DNA from: Rhodococcus rhodnii
GTDB taxonomy: Bacteria > Actinomycetota > Actinomycetes > Mycobacteriales > Pseudonocardiaceae
DNA: 64,000 nucleotides
Direction of reading: 5' to 3'
NCBI GenBank assembly: GCA_000720375.1
Contig: JOAA01000029.1
Location: forward strand, 1 to 64,000
Position 1 is the first letter of the stretch. The number at the start of each line of letters is the position of its first letter. The position numbers and the translations under genes are program-made. The notes under the pieces were generated by a model. That model saw only the letters and a list, made by a program, of their open reading frames with translations. It was not told the DNA's origin and made no database searches. Shown one piece after another: positions 8,261 through 18,288 of the stretch.

Positions 8261-9790
8261 TCACGCGTCGCCGATGTCCGCGCCGAGCGTCAGGGCACCG
8301 AAGTGCGAGCCAGCGGTTCGTTCGAGAGCGAAGCGGTCGACTTCGGCGCCGGTCGCGGTGAGCACGCGAACGGTGAGGCGCGTTTTGCGACCCGGGAACG
8401 CCGGTTCGGAGTCGATGGCGAGGAAGGCGTAACCGGTGAACCGGACGCGCGACCACTGGACTAGTTCGGTGACTTTCGCCTTGCCGGGCGCCCAGTGGTA
8501 CGACGGCACGTCCGTGTGCGGCAGTTCGTGACCGGCGTACGTGTCCGGCGCCGGGAAGTCGTAGAGGCTCTTGCCGCCACCGCCGCAGGTCGCGTACACG
8601 GTTCCGTCGGCGTCAGGCCGGATCGTACTTCCTATAGGAACCTGCTTGGTGACGCGACCGGCCCGCAATGCGTCGCTGCGTTCGTAGACGTGGTTGTGTC
8701 CGTTGACGACGAGGTCGACCTTGTAGCGGTCGAACAACGGCACCCATTGGTCGCGGACGCCGCCGTCGGACGCGTGGCTGTTGGTCGTCGAGTACGCGCA
8801 ATGGTGGAAGAACACGACGATGAAGTCGACGTCCGGTTGCGCGCGCAGGAACGCCAGGCGTTGCTTGAGCCAGCGGGTTTGTTCGCCGCCGGTGAAGCCG
8901 TAGTTTGCCGGGATCTCGTAGGAGACGTCGTTGGCGTCCAGTGAGACGACGCCGACGTTGCCGTAAATGAACGAGTACGCGCCAGGGCACGACCGCGGGC
9001 CGGAACCCGGGAAGTCCCAGCGGGCGGTCTGGCCGCCGTAGCCGTTGTGCGGGTAGAGCGCCTCCATGTCGTGGTTGCCGGTGGTGACCATCCAGGGCAC
9101 GTTCGCGGCGACAGGCTCGATCTGACCGAAGTACGCGTCCCAGACCTTCGGGTTGAACGTGTCGTGACCGGCGTCCGGCGTGATGCCGATCGGCAGTCCG
9201 GCGCCGTTGGGGTCCGCGTACGCGATGTCGCCGGCGAGCAGGTGGAACGCCGGGTTCTGTCGTGCGACCGCGCCGTCGTTGGCCAACGCCGCTGTGGTGA
9301 CGCCTTGGTCGCCGAACACGGTGAAGGTGAATTTGTGCGGCGGGAAACCGCGCGGCGGTGCGGTGGTGAACGCGGCGTCGGCGTGCTTCGGGTCAAAGTC
9401 CTCGTGGCCGACGGCGTAGTAGTACTTGGCGCCTGGTCGCAGGTTGCCGATCTCGGCATGCAGGTAGTACTGGTCGGTCGGCGCGATCACGCCCTTGACC
9501 TCAGAGTGCAAGGAGCGAATTTCGGCGGGTACACGGTGGCCGAGATCGTTCGGGTCGTGGCCGACGCGGACGAACGGTTTGCGGACGGGCGCCGGGACCT
9601 GCCAGCCGATGCGCATTTGAGTCCGCGGGTTGCGGCCGAACGCGATGTGCCGGCCGGTCGGCGCTACCCGGTCGCCGGACGCGTACGCCAGGCCGGGAAG
9701 GAAGGTCGGTCCGGCGACGGCCAAGGCCGCGACCGCCGCGCCGCGACCGAGTAACGACCGGCGGCTCAGGTACTCGTACTGCTCGGCCAT
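8261..9790 (-). CDS. Secreted purple acid phosphatase-like metallophosphoesterase (Tat substrate)
   Basis: 509 residues if started at the ATG at 9788-9790; ATGs at 9841 and 9865 would lengthen it, and none has a strong ribosome binding site. A Tat signal (SRRSLLGRGAAVAALAVAG...) is followed by an N-terminal fibronectin-like domain, then the metallophosphoesterase domain with the motifs of purple acid phosphatases: FGDQG, GDIAYADPNG, TGNHDME, FFHHCAY and NGHNHVYERS. These supply the bimetal ligands. It is expected to hydrolyse phosphomonoesters outside the cell. The mycobacterial counterpart I recall, Rv2577, lies in the same wider neighbourhood. Confidence 0.9.
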   Translation of the reverse strand: MAEQYEYLSRRSLLGRGAAVAALAVAGPTFLPGLAYASGDRVAPTGRHIAFGRNPRTQMRIGWQVPAPVRKPFVRVGHDPNDLGHRVPAEIRSLHSEVKGVIAPTDQYYLHAEIGNLRPGAKYYYAVGHEDFDPKHADAAFTTAPPRGFPPHKFTFTVFGDQGVTTAALANDGAVARQNPAFHLLAGDIAYADPNGAGLPIGITPDAGHDTFNPKVWDAYFGQIEPVAANVPWMVTTGNHDMEALYPHNGYGGQTARWDFPGSGPRSCPGAYSFIYGNVGVVSLDANDVSYEIPANYGFTGGEQTRWLKQRLAFLRAQPDVDFIVVFFHHCAYSTTNSHASDGGVRDQWVPLFDRYKVDLVVNGHNHVYERSDALRAGRVTKQVPIGSTIRPDADGTVYATCGGGGKSLYDFPAPDTYAGHELPHTDVPSYHWAPGKAKVTELVQWSRVRFTGYAFLAIDSEPAFPGRKTRLTVRVLTATGAEVDRFALERTAGSHFGALTLGADIGDA

Positions 9791-9919
9791 GGAGAGGCGG
9801 CCGGCCAGATCGTCGGGCACACCGACACGAGGTATCTGCATGCCGACATGCTCATCCGGCCACATTCCAACGCGACCACGCCGGCATGAACACCAGCTGT
9901 CCACTATGGATAGTGGTGG

Positions 9920-10396
9920 TCAAGGGATTCCGAAGACCTCTTTACCCGACCACGAACGCAGTCGAGTGCGGCTGTCCGGCAGGTTCCCGGCGTCGATCGG
10001 TTCGGGAACGGCAGCATGCCAGAAAGCGGCCGCCGCCGTGTTGTTGTCGTCGTAGTCGAGCGTCCACGGACCAGGGTGACGTGCGAACAAACACTTGGCC
10101 GCCACGCGAGCGACGCCTCGCCGTCGGTGACGACGGACGACGAAGAACTCCGCGACCGTCCACGCGTCGTCAGCGAACCGAGTCAGCGCGAAACCGGCAA
10201 GCTCGTCGTCGACGGTGATGAAGAACGCCTCTCGGGTTTCATATAGGAAATACAGATCCAGGTAGCTGTAGGCGAACGTCCCGTGCGGCGACAGGCTCAA
10301 CCCACGGATCTCCGAGAAGTCATGCAGGTACAACTGCATCAGGTTCGCCAACACCGGCTTGTCCGCCTCGGTGACCGGCGTCAGTTCGACCGTCAC
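9920..10396 (-). CDS. GNAT family N-acetyltransferase
   Basis: 158 residues with a GNAT fold: a beta-strand region AGFALTRF, then the acetyl-CoA loop in [22 protein letters not shown] (the R-x-x-R-R-G-V/A pattern), and the late element [19 protein letters not shown] typical of the family's C-terminal motif. Substrate unknown. It overlaps rarA by 4 nt (GTGA), so it is coupled to a replication-repair gene, although the link may be only positional. Family members of this size usually acetylate small amines or protein N-termini. Confidence 0.85.
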   Translation of the reverse strand: MTVELTPVTEADKPVLANLMQLYLHDFSEIRGLSLSPHGTFAYSYLDLYFLYETREAFFITVDDELAGFALTRFADDAWTVAEFFVVRRHRRRGVARVAAKCLFARHPGPWTLDYDDNNTAAAAFWHAAVPEPIDAGNLPDSRTRLRSWSGKEVFGIP

Positions 10397-11757
10397 TCGC
10401 CGCGGATGGCCTTGCGGAGTTTGGGAACACGCTCGGCCAATGCCCGTTCAGCACCTCGGGCGGTCGGCTCGTAGTAGTCGCGTCCGACCAAGTTGTCCGG
10501 CGGGTACTGCTGTTCCAGAACGCCTTCCGGAACGTTGTGCGGATACCGATAGCCCTTGGCGTTGCCGAGACGAGCAGCGCCCGCGTAGTGGCCGTCGCGC
10601 AAATGCGCCGGAACCGTCCCAGCACCGCCCGAGCGAACATCGGACAGCGCGGAGTCGATGGCCATGATGACCGCGTTGGACTTCGGCGCGGTGGCGAGAT
10701 GGATCGTCGCCTGAGCGAGCGCGAGACGGCCCTCAGGCATGCCGATGAACTGCACGGCGTGATGCGCGGCGACACAGACCTGCAACGCGGTCGGGTCGGC
10801 CATGCCGATGTCCTCGCTGGCATGCACGACCAAGCGGCGGGCAATGAACCGCGGGTCCTCCCCCGCCTCGATCATCCGCGCCAAGTAATGCAGCGCGGCG
10901 TCGACATCCGAGCCGCGAATCGACTTGATGAACGCGCTAGTCACGTCATAGTGCTGGTCGCCCTGCCGGTCATAACGGACCGCGGCCTTGTCGACCGTCG
11001 CCTCGACGGTGGGGAGGTCGATCTCCGGCAGCCCCGTCGCGGCAGCCGAGTCCGCGGCGGCCTCCAAAGCCGTCAATGCCCGCCGGGCGTCGCCACCGGC
11101 GAGCCGCACCAGGTGGTCCTCGGCGTCCTTGGCCAGCCCGAGTTTGCCGTCCAACCCGCGAGGGTCGGCGACCGTCCGGCGGATCAGCACGCGAACGTCC
11201 TCGTCGGTCAACGGGTGCAGTTGCAGCACCAGCGACCGCGACAACAGCGGCGACACGATGGAGAAGAACGGATTCTCCGTGGTCGCCGCAACCAGCAGGA
11301 CGATTCGGTCTTCGACCGCACCGAGCAAGGCGTCCTGCTGCGTGCGCGAGAAGCGGTGCACCTCGTCGATGAACAAGACGGTCGACTCGCCCGACCGCGT
11401 CAACCGGCGCTTGGCCTCGTCAATGACGGCGCGCACTTCTTTGACGCCGGCGGTCAGCGCCGACAACGCGACGAACCGCCGGCCGATCGCCTGCGAAACC
11501 AAGGTGGCGAGCGTCGTCTTGCCCGTCCCCGGAGGTCCGTAGAGCAGCACCGAAGCCGGTGCTGCGCCCTCGACCAGACGGCGAAGCGGCGACCCAGCAC
11601 CAAGCAGGTGATCCTGGCCGACCACCTCGTCAAGCGACTGCGGCCGCATCCGCACCGCGAGCGGAGCGTTCGCCGCCACTCGCTCCGCTGACCCCGGATG
11701 GGGTTGCGGGGCGGACGGCTCCGACACGTCGAACAGGCCCTCATCCACGGCAAACAC
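10393..11757 (-). CDS. rarA: Replication-associated recombination protein A (MgsA/RarA AAA+ ATPase)
   Basis: 454 residues of a clamp-loader-like AAA+ ATPase that acts at stalled replication forks. The N-terminus carries [22 protein letters not shown], then Walker [16 protein letters not shown], Walker [24 protein letters not shown], sensor 1 TTENPFFS, and the C-terminal tetramerisation domain ([25 protein letters not shown]...GYRYPHN). Length matches the mycobacterial protein. The start could be GTG 11757 or GTG 11748. Its 3' end overlaps the GNAT gene start. Confidence 0.95.
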   Translation of the reverse strand: MFAVDEGLFDVSEPSAPQPHPGSAERVAANAPLAVRMRPQSLDEVVGQDHLLGAGSPLRRLVEGAAPASVLLYGPPGTGKTTLATLVSQAIGRRFVALSALTAGVKEVRAVIDEAKRRLTRSGESTVLFIDEVHRFSRTQQDALLGAVEDRIVLLVAATTENPFFSIVSPLLSRSLVLQLHPLTDEDVRVLIRRTVADPRGLDGKLGLAKDAEDHLVRLAGGDARRALTALEAAADSAAATGLPEIDLPTVEATVDKAAVRYDRQGDQHYDVTSAFIKSIRGSDVDAALHYLARMIEAGEDPRFIARRLVVHASEDIGMADPTALQVCVAAHHAVQFIGMPEGRLALAQATIHLATAPKSNAVIMAIDSALSDVRSGGAGTVPAHLRDGHYAGAARLGNAKGYRYPHNVPEGVLEQQYPPDNLVGRDYYEPTARGAERALAERVPKLRKAIRGE

Positions 11758-11766
11758 GCTACCTAA

Positions 11767-12246
11767 TCAAGGCCCGCCCACTGGTCCCGCGGGTAAGACA
11801 TCCGCCAGGTAGGCGTCCAGATCCGGGCGATCGGGCGTCATGACGTGCCGTACCCACGCCGAGCGTTCGTGGACCAGAGCGGGCAGTTCCCAGACGCACC
11901 CGATGAGCGGTTCGGTCAGTTCGCTGAACGCGACGGCGTCCAGCGGTGACGAGGCCGCCCGGACGTGCAGGATCGCCTGGTAGACCCAGGTGTAGAGGTT
12001 CAGCCATAACGCGTCCGCGCCCTGGTGGAGCACGACGAACGCGTATCTGGGCGAGTCGGCCTGCTCGTGGACGAGCGATGGGTGCGTCAACGAGTCAGGC
12101 AGCAGCTTCGGGAGGAATTCCTCTGCTGCCGCGACTGTCGGGGCGGCGATCGGCTCGTGGCCGATCGTCACCTGGTAGGGCTTGATGGTCCAGCCGTCGA
12201 CCAGGGTGGCCGGCAACGGCCGGGAGTGACGCTCGGTGAAGCTCAT
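11767..12246 (-). CDS. Hypothetical protein
   Basis: 159 residues from the ATG at 12244-12246 (a more upstream start at 12276 would overlap the SGNH gene by 20 nt). The sequence is rich in Trp, Pro and Leu, with segments ADALWLNLYTWVYQAILHVR and CVWELPALVHERSAWVRHV, and has no signal peptide or membrane segment. I recognise no family. It lies 10 nt downstream of the SGNH hydrolase and just upstream of rarA, all on the minus strand, so it may belong to one transcript with them. Confidence 0.7.
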   Translation of the reverse strand: MSFTERHSRPLPATLVDGWTIKPYQVTIGHEPIAAPTVAAAEEFLPKLLPDSLTHPSLVHEQADSPRYAFVVLHQGADALWLNLYTWVYQAILHVRAASSPLDAVAFSELTEPLIGCVWELPALVHERSAWVRHVMTPDRPDLDAYLADVLPAGPVGGP

Positions 12247-12256
12247 GCCTCGCACA

Positions 12257-13057
12257 TTAGCGAGGGGGTCCGACAAAACTCTTCAGCATGATCGACAACG
12301 CGTACGGCACGAGGTCACGGCCGCGCCGCCACAGCCACGGAATGCCCTTGATGATCAGCCACAGCACGTGCCCGGCCGTGCCGACCTGGCGGCCGCCGGA
12401 ACACGTCAAGCTCACTGGATTGGGTATCGCGCAGTCGCGTTCGGCAAGCAGCGCGGCGAATCCCTGGGCGAGCAGCCGGTGGCCGAGCTCGGACGGGTGC
12501 AACCGGTCGACGCTCCATGCGCTCATCTCGTAGGCACCGGGCAGCAGATCGAGGTCGAGGCATCCGGCGTCGTACGCCGCCGACACGGAGTCGATCACCG
12601 AGTTGAGAGCGTTGATCCGGCTGCGCAGCGCGCGCCGCAACGACCCGGGGAGCCGGAAGACCTTCGCGTGGTCGTGAAAACGGACGGTCAGCACCACCGT
12701 GCCAGCCGCTTTGAGTGTGCTCACGACGTGTTCCAAGTCGGCCCGGATGCGCTCCGGGTCGAAGTCCGAGCGCAACGTGTCGTTCATCCCGACGATGATC
12801 ACGGCCACTTCCGGTGCCATGGCCAGCGCCTGTGGCAGCTGGATGGTCCGCACGCAGCCCATCCGGGCACCGGTGAACGAAACGTTGACGAACCGCACCT
12901 GTTCGGTGCCGCTCAGCGCGTCGGCGAGCAGCGGGCCAACGCCACGCCATCCGCCGCCGGGCAACGGATCGCCCAGCCCCACCGCGGTCGAATCCCCAAG
13001 CACGACGAGACTACGTATCTGTCGCAGCCCCTGGGGCGCGTACTCCAGCACGGTCAC
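12257..13057 (-). CDS. SGNH/GDSL-type hydrolase
   Basis: 266 residues. Block I GDSTAVGLGDPLP supplies the nucleophile Ser, the block III motif is IIVGMNDTLRSDFDP, and block V DRLHPSELGHRLLA supplies the catalytic Asp-His pair. There is no signal peptide, but a hydrophobic basic C-terminus (GHVLWLIIKGIPWLWRRGRD) might associate with the membrane. SGNH enzymes of this type are esterases or lipases on varied substrates; the actual substrate cannot be deduced. The gene precedes the hypothetical gene and rarA in the same direction. Confidence 0.9.
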   Translation of the reverse strand: MTVLEYAPQGLRQIRSLVVLGDSTAVGLGDPLPGGGWRGVGPLLADALSGTEQVRFVNVSFTGARMGCVRTIQLPQALAMAPEVAVIIVGMNDTLRSDFDPERIRADLEHVVSTLKAAGTVVLTVRFHDHAKVFRLPGSLRRALRSRINALNSVIDSVSAAYDAGCLDLDLLPGAYEMSAWSVDRLHPSELGHRLLAQGFAALLAERDCAIPNPVSLTCSGGRQVGTAGHVLWLIIKGIPWLWRRGRDLVPYALSIMLKSFVGPPR

Positions 13058-13128
13058 GGCACAACGATCTCTGGCGTTCGCTCACCACCGGTGACTTCGG
13101 GTTAACCGTCCGAAGACGCCTTTTTGAA

Positions 13129-14325
13129 CTATCGGAACGCCGGATACATCGGCAGTTTCAGATCGGGCCCGAACTTCTTGGACAGTGCGTCGACGACGGC
13201 CTGTGCGTGCTCGACGATGTTGTCCGCGCCCGCTCGCGCCGCCTCGTCGCACAAGTGCCGCCAACGCGCCGCGAGCGAAACGCTGCGCCTGGGTGACGGC
13301 AGGTGGCTGTCGATCGGCCCGTCCTGCTCACCGGGCCTCGGCAGGAACCAGAACGTGGACGCCCAGACCCAGAACAACTGCGCGTCGAGCATCCGCGGCA
13401 GCACGACCGAATCGTCGGCCAGGTCCGGCCACATCACGCGCACCTCGGCCCGCCACGCCGCGAACATCGCCTCGGTCATGCCCGCGGGCAACGCGAACGC
13501 GCACCAGCACGACGGGAACGGCACACGCAGGTAAGCCGCGTCGAGCATGATGTTGCGGACGCAGCCGCCCTCGAAGTCCAGGAACCGGACGCCGCGGCTG
13601 GTGATCAAGTTGTTGTCCGGGCACAGGTCCGACGGGCTGAACCCGCGGTGCCTGCTGGTCGCCAGCAACCATCGGGTCCGTTCGGCGCGCTCGAACACGT
13701 GCGCCGGGGTGTGCACACCGAGGACGTCCTCGAGCAGTTGCGGCAGGCGTTCGATGGCAGCGGGCCCGTTGACCGCCAACGGATCGCCTTTCACCTTCGC
13801 GGACGACAGCCTGCGCATCAGCGCGTCGAAGTCTGCCTCGCGGCCTGCGGTCGTCGCGTGCAGCCGGCCCAGCGACCGCGCCCACGACAACAGCGCGCGT
13901 TCCGCGGCGCGTGCGTCGTCGCCGAGCAGCTTGTCGGCGAGGGTCGGAGCGCGGCCAAGGTCCTCTATAACGATCACGCCAGCCGCGCCGTCGTGTGCAT
14001 ACAGCTCCGGGCACATCCGCTCTTCGGCCGTCAGCGCGGTGAACAGCTGGTAACTGACCGCTTCACGGACGAACGCCTCGGAGGGCATCGGCGGGTTGTA
14101 GCGCTTGACCACCAGGGTGCGCGGCAGCGAGAACGGCGTGGCCGCCACGCGCACCCGCACGACGGTGGAGAGCTTGCTGCCGCCGAGGTCTTCCGGTTCG
14201 GCGAGCTGGATCTTGGCCCCGTATCGGCGCCGGAGCACGGCTTCCGCGGCATTCACCGCCTCGGAGATGGCCGAGTTCGGCGGTTGGTCGAGATCGGGCG
14301 GGTCGGCGGCGATGTCCACACTCAT
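13129..14325 (-). CDS. APH-like phosphotransferase with altered catalytic loop
   Basis: 398 residues. The small lobe has TLVVKRY (ATP-binding Lys about K74) and the hinge region VIVIEDLGRAPTLA. The catalytic loop reads RGFSPSDLCPDNNLI (D233, N238-N239) instead of the usual HGDLHPGN, so the His-Gly of the family has become Pro-Ser while Asp and Asn remain; the metal-binding element is VRFLDFEGG (D250). The fold is that of aminoglycoside phosphotransferase/choline kinase-like enzymes, but the substrate is unknown. Antibiotic resistance should not be assumed. It lies alone between the SGNH and DUF389 genes. Confidence 0.75.
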   Translation of the reverse strand: MSVDIAADPPDLDQPPNSAISEAVNAAEAVLRRRYGAKIQLAEPEDLGGSKLSTVVRVRVAATPFSLPRTLVVKRYNPPMPSEAFVREAVSYQLFTALTAEERMCPELYAHDGAAGVIVIEDLGRAPTLADKLLGDDARAAERALLSWARSLGRLHATTAGREADFDALMRRLSSAKVKGDPLAVNGPAAIERLPQLLEDVLGVHTPAHVFERAERTRWLLATSRHRGFSPSDLCPDNNLITSRGVRFLDFEGGCVRNIMLDAAYLRVPFPSCWCAFALPAGMTEAMFAAWRAEVRVMWPDLADDSVVLPRMLDAQLFWVWASTFWFLPRPGEQDGPIDSHLPSPRRSVSLAARWRHLCDEAARAGADNIVEHAQAVVDALSKKFGPDLKLPMYPAFR

Positions 14326-14416
14326 CTCCTCTGACCCTACTCCCGCATCATCGCGGCCCCGACAGTAGTCACAATCAACGATAGAGACGCTCAGTCAGCC
14401 TTAACAGGTCACGATC

Positions 14417-15358
14417 TCAACCAGTGGACAACGGACGACCGTTGTCCCGGTTGGTCCACGTCCGCTTGCGCAGAAGCAGCACCACTCCTGCGGCAAGCAC
14501 GATGCCGACCAGGTTCACGACCAACTGGCCGAACGAGTACAGACATCGTTGCCATTCCCCCAGCACAGCGGCGACCGCCGCGTAGCCGGCCGCGGGGATG
14601 GTCGTCACCGAGATGAACACCCCCACCAGTGCGGCGGACTTGGCCGAGGTCATCGACAACATTCCCGCCGCTCCTGCCAACAATGCCACGATTAGCGAGA
14701 ACACGCCCACGTCGTAGACGAAATCGACGTTGTGCCCACCGCGAACGGCGTTCACGTCCAGCAGACCGGCCCACTGGCCGAGCAACGTGCCACCCGCGGT
14801 GACCACCATGGCCAGCGGAAAGCCGATCGCGATCGCTGTTGCGGCCCGCCCGACCAGGTCCCAGCGGCGGCGCACCAGTCCGACCGCGACCGCGGCGAGC
14901 GGACCGAACTCCGGTCCCACCACCATGGCGCCGACGATCGTCACCGGCGAATCGGTCACCACACCGACCGCGGCCAGCAGACACGCGATGATCATGAACC
15001 CGAGGAACGTGCCGTTGAGCCGGGACTCCTCCCCCGTGCGGGCGAGCAGTTCCTCCCAGACGACGGCGTCCGCCGCTTCACCGGGTGCGTCTTCAGCCGC
15101 CTTGTCCGCCGCGTCGGAGAGCGCTGTGTCGATCTGCTCGACCGTGATCGCGCCGAGGTGGTCGAGGTCGCGTGCGCACAACTTCTCGATCACGTCGTCG
15201 GCCGCTTCCCGGGCGACATCGACCTCGACGACGTCGCCTTCGGGCGCGACGGCCACACCGGGCAGCACGATCAGGTGCGTGGCACCCGGTGTGGCTTTGA
15301 GCAGGTCGACCACCGCGGTGGTGTGCTCCGGCGGGCACACCACCCGCAGATGCAACAT
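14417..15358 (-). CDS. DUF389 membrane protein
   Basis: 313 residues. The N-terminal soluble domain (about 1-95, MLHLRVVCPPEHTTAVVDLLK) looks like an ACT-type or ferredoxin-like sensor. The remaining two thirds form the DUF389 membrane domain with about six helices, including TIVGAMVVGPEFGPLAAVAVGL, the conserved PxxGPE-type motif, and ISVTTIPAAGYAAVAAVLGEW. Function unknown; a transport role is often suggested. It follows aspS by 3 nt in the same direction and is probably co-transcribed. Confidence 0.85.
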   Translation of the reverse strand: MLHLRVVCPPEHTTAVVDLLKATPGATHLIVLPGVAVAPEGDVVEVDVAREAADDVIEKLCARDLDHLGAITVEQIDTALSDAADKAAEDAPGEAADAVVWEELLARTGEESRLNGTFLGFMIIACLLAAVGVVTDSPVTIVGAMVVGPEFGPLAAVAVGLVRRRWDLVGRAATAIAIGFPLAMVVTAGGTLLGQWAGLLDVNAVRGGHNVDFVYDVGVFSLIVALLAGAAGMLSMTSAKSAALVGVFISVTTIPAAGYAAVAAVLGEWQRCLYSFGQLVVNLVGIVLAAGVVLLLRKRTWTNRDNGRPLSTG

Positions 15359-15361
15359 CGA

Positions 15362-17137
15362 TCAGGCCTGAGGCTGCGGCTTGGGCTTGAAGTCGACGCC
15401 CGCTTCCTTGCGCTGCGCGGCGGTGATTGGCGCGGGCGCACCGGTCAGCGGGTCGTAGCCCCCGCCGGACTTCGGGAACGCGATCACGTCGCGAATCGAG
15501 TCCGAACCGGACAGCAGCATGCAGATGCGGTCCCAGCCGAACGCGACACCACCGTGCGGCGGCGGGCCGTAGGAGAACGCGTCCAGCAGGAAACCGAACT
15601 TCTCCTGCGCCTCCTCCGGGCCGATGCCCATCACGTTGAACGCGCGCTGCTGCACTTCCCGGTTGTGGATACGGATCGATCCACCGCCGAGCTCGTTGCC
15701 GTTGCACACCAAGTCGTACGCGTAGGCCTTGGCGTTGCCCGGGGCCTCTTCGAAGCGGTCGATCCACTCCGGCGTCGGCGAGGTGAACGCGTGGTGCAGC
15801 GCGGTCCACTTGCCCGAGCCGACCGCGACGTCGTCCGAGCCCTCGACGGCCTGGAACATCGGGAAGTCCACGACCCACACGAACGACCACGCGGACTCGT
15901 CGATGAGACCGCAGCGCTTGCCGATCTCCAGCCGCGCGGCGCCCAGCAGCGCACGCGAGGACCCCGGGTCGCCCGCGCCGAAGAAGATGCAATCGCCGGG
16001 GTTCGCGCCGACGGCCTTGGCGAGACCCTCGCGCTCGGCGTCGGAAATGTTCTTCGCGACAGGGCCACTCAGGGTTCCGTCCTCGGCCACAAGGACGTAG
16101 CCGAGGCCCTTGGCGCCGCGGGTCTTGGCCCACTCCTGCCAAGCGTCGAGCTGGCGCCGCGGCTGGCTGGCGCCGCCCGGCATCACGACCGCGCCGACGT
16201 ACGGCGCCTGGAACACGCGGAACGGCGTGTCCTTGAAGAACTCGGTGAGGTCCGTCAGCTCGACGCCCAGCCGCAGGTCGGGCTTGTCGGAACCGTAGCG
16301 CGACATCGCCTCGGCATAGCTGATCCGCGGGATCGGCAGCGTGATCTCGTAGCCGCCGAGCTCACGCCAGAGCGCCGAGATGACCTTCTCGGACAGCGCG
16401 ATCACGTCGTCCTGGTCGACGAAGCTCATCTCGATGTCCAGCTGGGTGAACTCCGGCTGGCGGTCGGCGCGGAAGTCCTCGTCGCGATAGCAGCGCGCGA
16501 TCTGGTAATACCGCTCCATCCCACCGACCATCAGCAGCTGCTTGAACAGCTGCGGCGACTGCGGCAGCGCGTACCACGAGCCAGGCGCCAGGCGGGCGGG
16601 CACGACGAAGTCACGTGCGCCCTCGGGCGTCGAGCGAGTGAGCGTCGGGGTCTCGATCTCGAGGAAGTCCTCGCCGTGCAGCACGTCGCGGGCGATCCGG
16701 TTCGCCTCGCTGCGCAGGCGCATCGCGGCCGCGGGGCCGCTGCGGCGCAGGTCGAGGTAGCGGTGCTTGAGGCGGGCTTCCTCGCCGACGGTCAGGTGCT
16801 CGTCCAGCGGGAACGGCAGCGGGGCGGCCTCGCTGAGCACCTTGAGTTCGGTGACCAGGACCTCGATCTGACCGGTCGGGATGTCCGGGTTCTCGTTGCC
16901 TTCCGGCCGGACCGACACCTCGCCGACGATCTTCACGCAGAACTCGCTGCGCAGTTTGTGCGCGCGCTCGGCCATCTCGCCTTCGCGGAACACGACCTGG
17001 GAGACGCCGGAACGGTCACGCAGATCGATGAAGATGACGCCGCCGTGATCGCGCCTGCGGGCCACCCAGCCGCTGAGTGTGACGGTCTGCCCGGCGTGCT
17101 CGGGCCGGAGAGTCCCGGCCTCATGGGTGCGGATCAC
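15362..17137 (-). CDS. aspS: Aspartate-tRNA ligase
   Basis: 591 residues from the GTG at 17135-17137 (MIRTHEAG...), which has GGAG 10 nt upstream; a GTG at 17158 would add seven residues. Order of domains: OB-fold anticodon-binding ([16 protein letters not shown]), class II catalytic domain with motif 2 region [19 protein letters not shown], the bacterial GAD insertion (about 300-420), and motif 3 [14 protein letters not shown]. It charges tRNA-Asp; whether it also makes Asp-tRNA-Asn cannot be seen here. The start lies close to an unusual 13-bp inverted repeat (17165-17202). Confidence 0.96.
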   Translation of the reverse strand: MIRTHEAGTLRPEHAGQTVTLSGWVARRRDHGGVIFIDLRDRSGVSQVVFREGEMAERAHKLRSEFCVKIVGEVSVRPEGNENPDIPTGQIEVLVTELKVLSEAAPLPFPLDEHLTVGEEARLKHRYLDLRRSGPAAAMRLRSEANRIARDVLHGEDFLEIETPTLTRSTPEGARDFVVPARLAPGSWYALPQSPQLFKQLLMVGGMERYYQIARCYRDEDFRADRQPEFTQLDIEMSFVDQDDVIALSEKVISALWRELGGYEITLPIPRISYAEAMSRYGSDKPDLRLGVELTDLTEFFKDTPFRVFQAPYVGAVVMPGGASQPRRQLDAWQEWAKTRGAKGLGYVLVAEDGTLSGPVAKNISDAEREGLAKAVGANPGDCIFFGAGDPGSSRALLGAARLEIGKRCGLIDESAWSFVWVVDFPMFQAVEGSDDVAVGSGKWTALHHAFTSPTPEWIDRFEEAPGNAKAYAYDLVCNGNELGGGSIRIHNREVQQRAFNVMGIGPEEAQEKFGFLLDAFSYGPPPHGGVAFGWDRICMLLSGSDSIRDVIAFPKSGGGYDPLTGAPAPITAAQRKEAGVDFKPKPQPQA

Positions 17138-17164
17138 GGGTAGTGCACTCCAATTCACGATCAG

Positions 17165-17202
17165 CTTTTCACCTGGGCCGCGAGTCAGCCCCAGGTGAAA
17201 AG
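17165..17202. promoter_or_regulatory. 13-bp inverted repeat in the aspS leader
   Basis: Perfect arms CTTTTCACCTGGG (17165-17177) and CCCAGGTGAAAAG (17190-17202) with a 12-nt spacer. It lies between the aspS start and the divergent XRE regulator gene. It could fold as a leader hairpin of the aspS mRNA or bind a dimeric regulator as an operator. It is not followed by a U tract in either direction. No T-box element is apparent. Confidence 0.6.
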
Positions 17203-17334
17203 GCTAGCCAACCCCTCGGCGGCATTTACCGTCGGCTACCGGCAACGGCGGGAGAAGACCAACTCTTGTCGGTACCACGGGCGGTTACCACGAAGTAGTG
17301 TCGTGTAACGGTTCATGACCAGGGGAGCCTGACT

Positions 17335-18288
17335 ATGGGAGGCTGGCCGGTTGGGGACGCCGGTGCGATCGACGAGGTCGACGCGCTGGCCGGTGACGCA
17401 TTCCCGATCGCCCTGCGTGCGGCGATCCGCGCGAGTGGACTGAGTCTCGACCGGATCCAGTACCGGCTCAGAGCCCGGGGCCTGACGATCAGCGTGACCG
17501 CGCTGAGCTACTGGCAGTCGGGCAGGCGCAGGCCGGAACGGCCGGAATCGATGAGCGCTTTGAAGCACCTCGAGGAAGTGCTCGGTGTCGAGTCCGGGTC
17601 TTTGACGGCGCTGCTGGGACCGCCGCGCCCGCGCGGCCGCGCCCAGCGCACTCCGGCTGCGATCCCGATCGATGCTTTATGGGAGAACCGTGAGCAACTC
17701 GCGCCGCTGCTCGCGCGGATGGATCTGGCGTCGGACACGTCGTTGACGCGAATCAGCCAGCACGACCGGGTCGAGATCGCCGGCGACCGTGGTGAGCGCA
17801 GTGTGCGGGTGCGTCAGGTTTTACGCGCCGAGCATGACGGCGCCGATCGGTGGATTTCGGTGTATGACGTCGCCAAGCCGGGCAACCCGCTGCCGCGGAT
17901 CGTTCCGTTGCAGTCGTGCCGCCTCGGCCGGGTCGCGAAGGACCCGGCGGCTGGGCTGATCGTCAGCGAACTGCTTTTCGACCGTCCGCTGTCGCGTGGC
18001 GAGACGGTGATCATGGAGTACGAGGTCGCTATGACCGGGCCGCCGTACGCGCGTGGGGATGACTCGTTCTGCCGCAAGTTCCGGCTGCCTGTTCGTGATT
18101 ACGTGGTCGAGATGCGGTTCGACCCGGCTGATTTGCCCGCGTTCTGCCACCAGGTCAGTACGCCCGCCGACGACCCGGATGCCGCGACCCGGCGAGACCT
18201 GGTCGTCGACAGTGCCGGCCGGACGCACGCCGTTGTGCTCGGCTTCGGCCCCGGCACGTTCACTGTTGAGTGGGGCTGGGTCCCCTAG
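17335..18288 (+). CDS. XRE-family HTH regulator with large C-terminal domain
   Basis: 317 residues, ATG with GGGGAG 7 nt upstream. The N-terminal helix-turn-helix (about 22-90, ALRAAIRASGLSLDRIQYRL...ALSYWQSGRRRPER) is of the XRE/lambda type. The C-terminal 200 residues form a beta-rich domain I do not recognise (VRVRQVLRAEHDGADRWISVYD...LGFGPGTFTVEWGW), perhaps a sensing domain. It is transcribed away from aspS. Its 3' end overlaps the convergent aminotransferase/YheO gene by 29 nt. The target genes are not evident; autoregulation via the inverted repeat at 17165 is only a guess. Confidence 0.82.
   Translation: MGGWPVGDAGAIDEVDALAGDAFPIALRAAIRASGLSLDRIQYRLRARGLTISVTALSYWQSGRRRPERPESMSALKHLEEVLGVESGSLTALLGPPRPRGRAQRTPAAIPIDALWENREQLAPLLARMDLASDTSLTRISQHDRVEIAGDRGERSVRVRQVLRAEHDGADRWISVYDVAKPGNPLPRIVPLQSCRLGRVAKDPAAGLIVSELLFDRPLSRGETVIMEYEVAMTGPPYARGDDSFCRKFRLPVRDYVVEMRFDPADLPAFCHQVSTPADDPDAATRRDLVVDSAGRTHAVVLGFGPGTFTVEWGWVP

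Noticed and set aside
10537..11691. A long plus-strand frame over rarA
   Set aside because: Antisense shadow of rarA, which has a complete set of AAA+ motifs.
13129..14325. An aminoglycoside resistance gene
   Set aside because: The fold is APH-like, but the catalytic loop is atypical and nothing links it to antibiotics.
14732..17143. An 803-residue plus-strand frame
   Set aside because: It runs antisense to DUF389 and aspS, is dominated by Arg/His/Val/Asp repeats typical of GC-rich shadow frames and matches no family.
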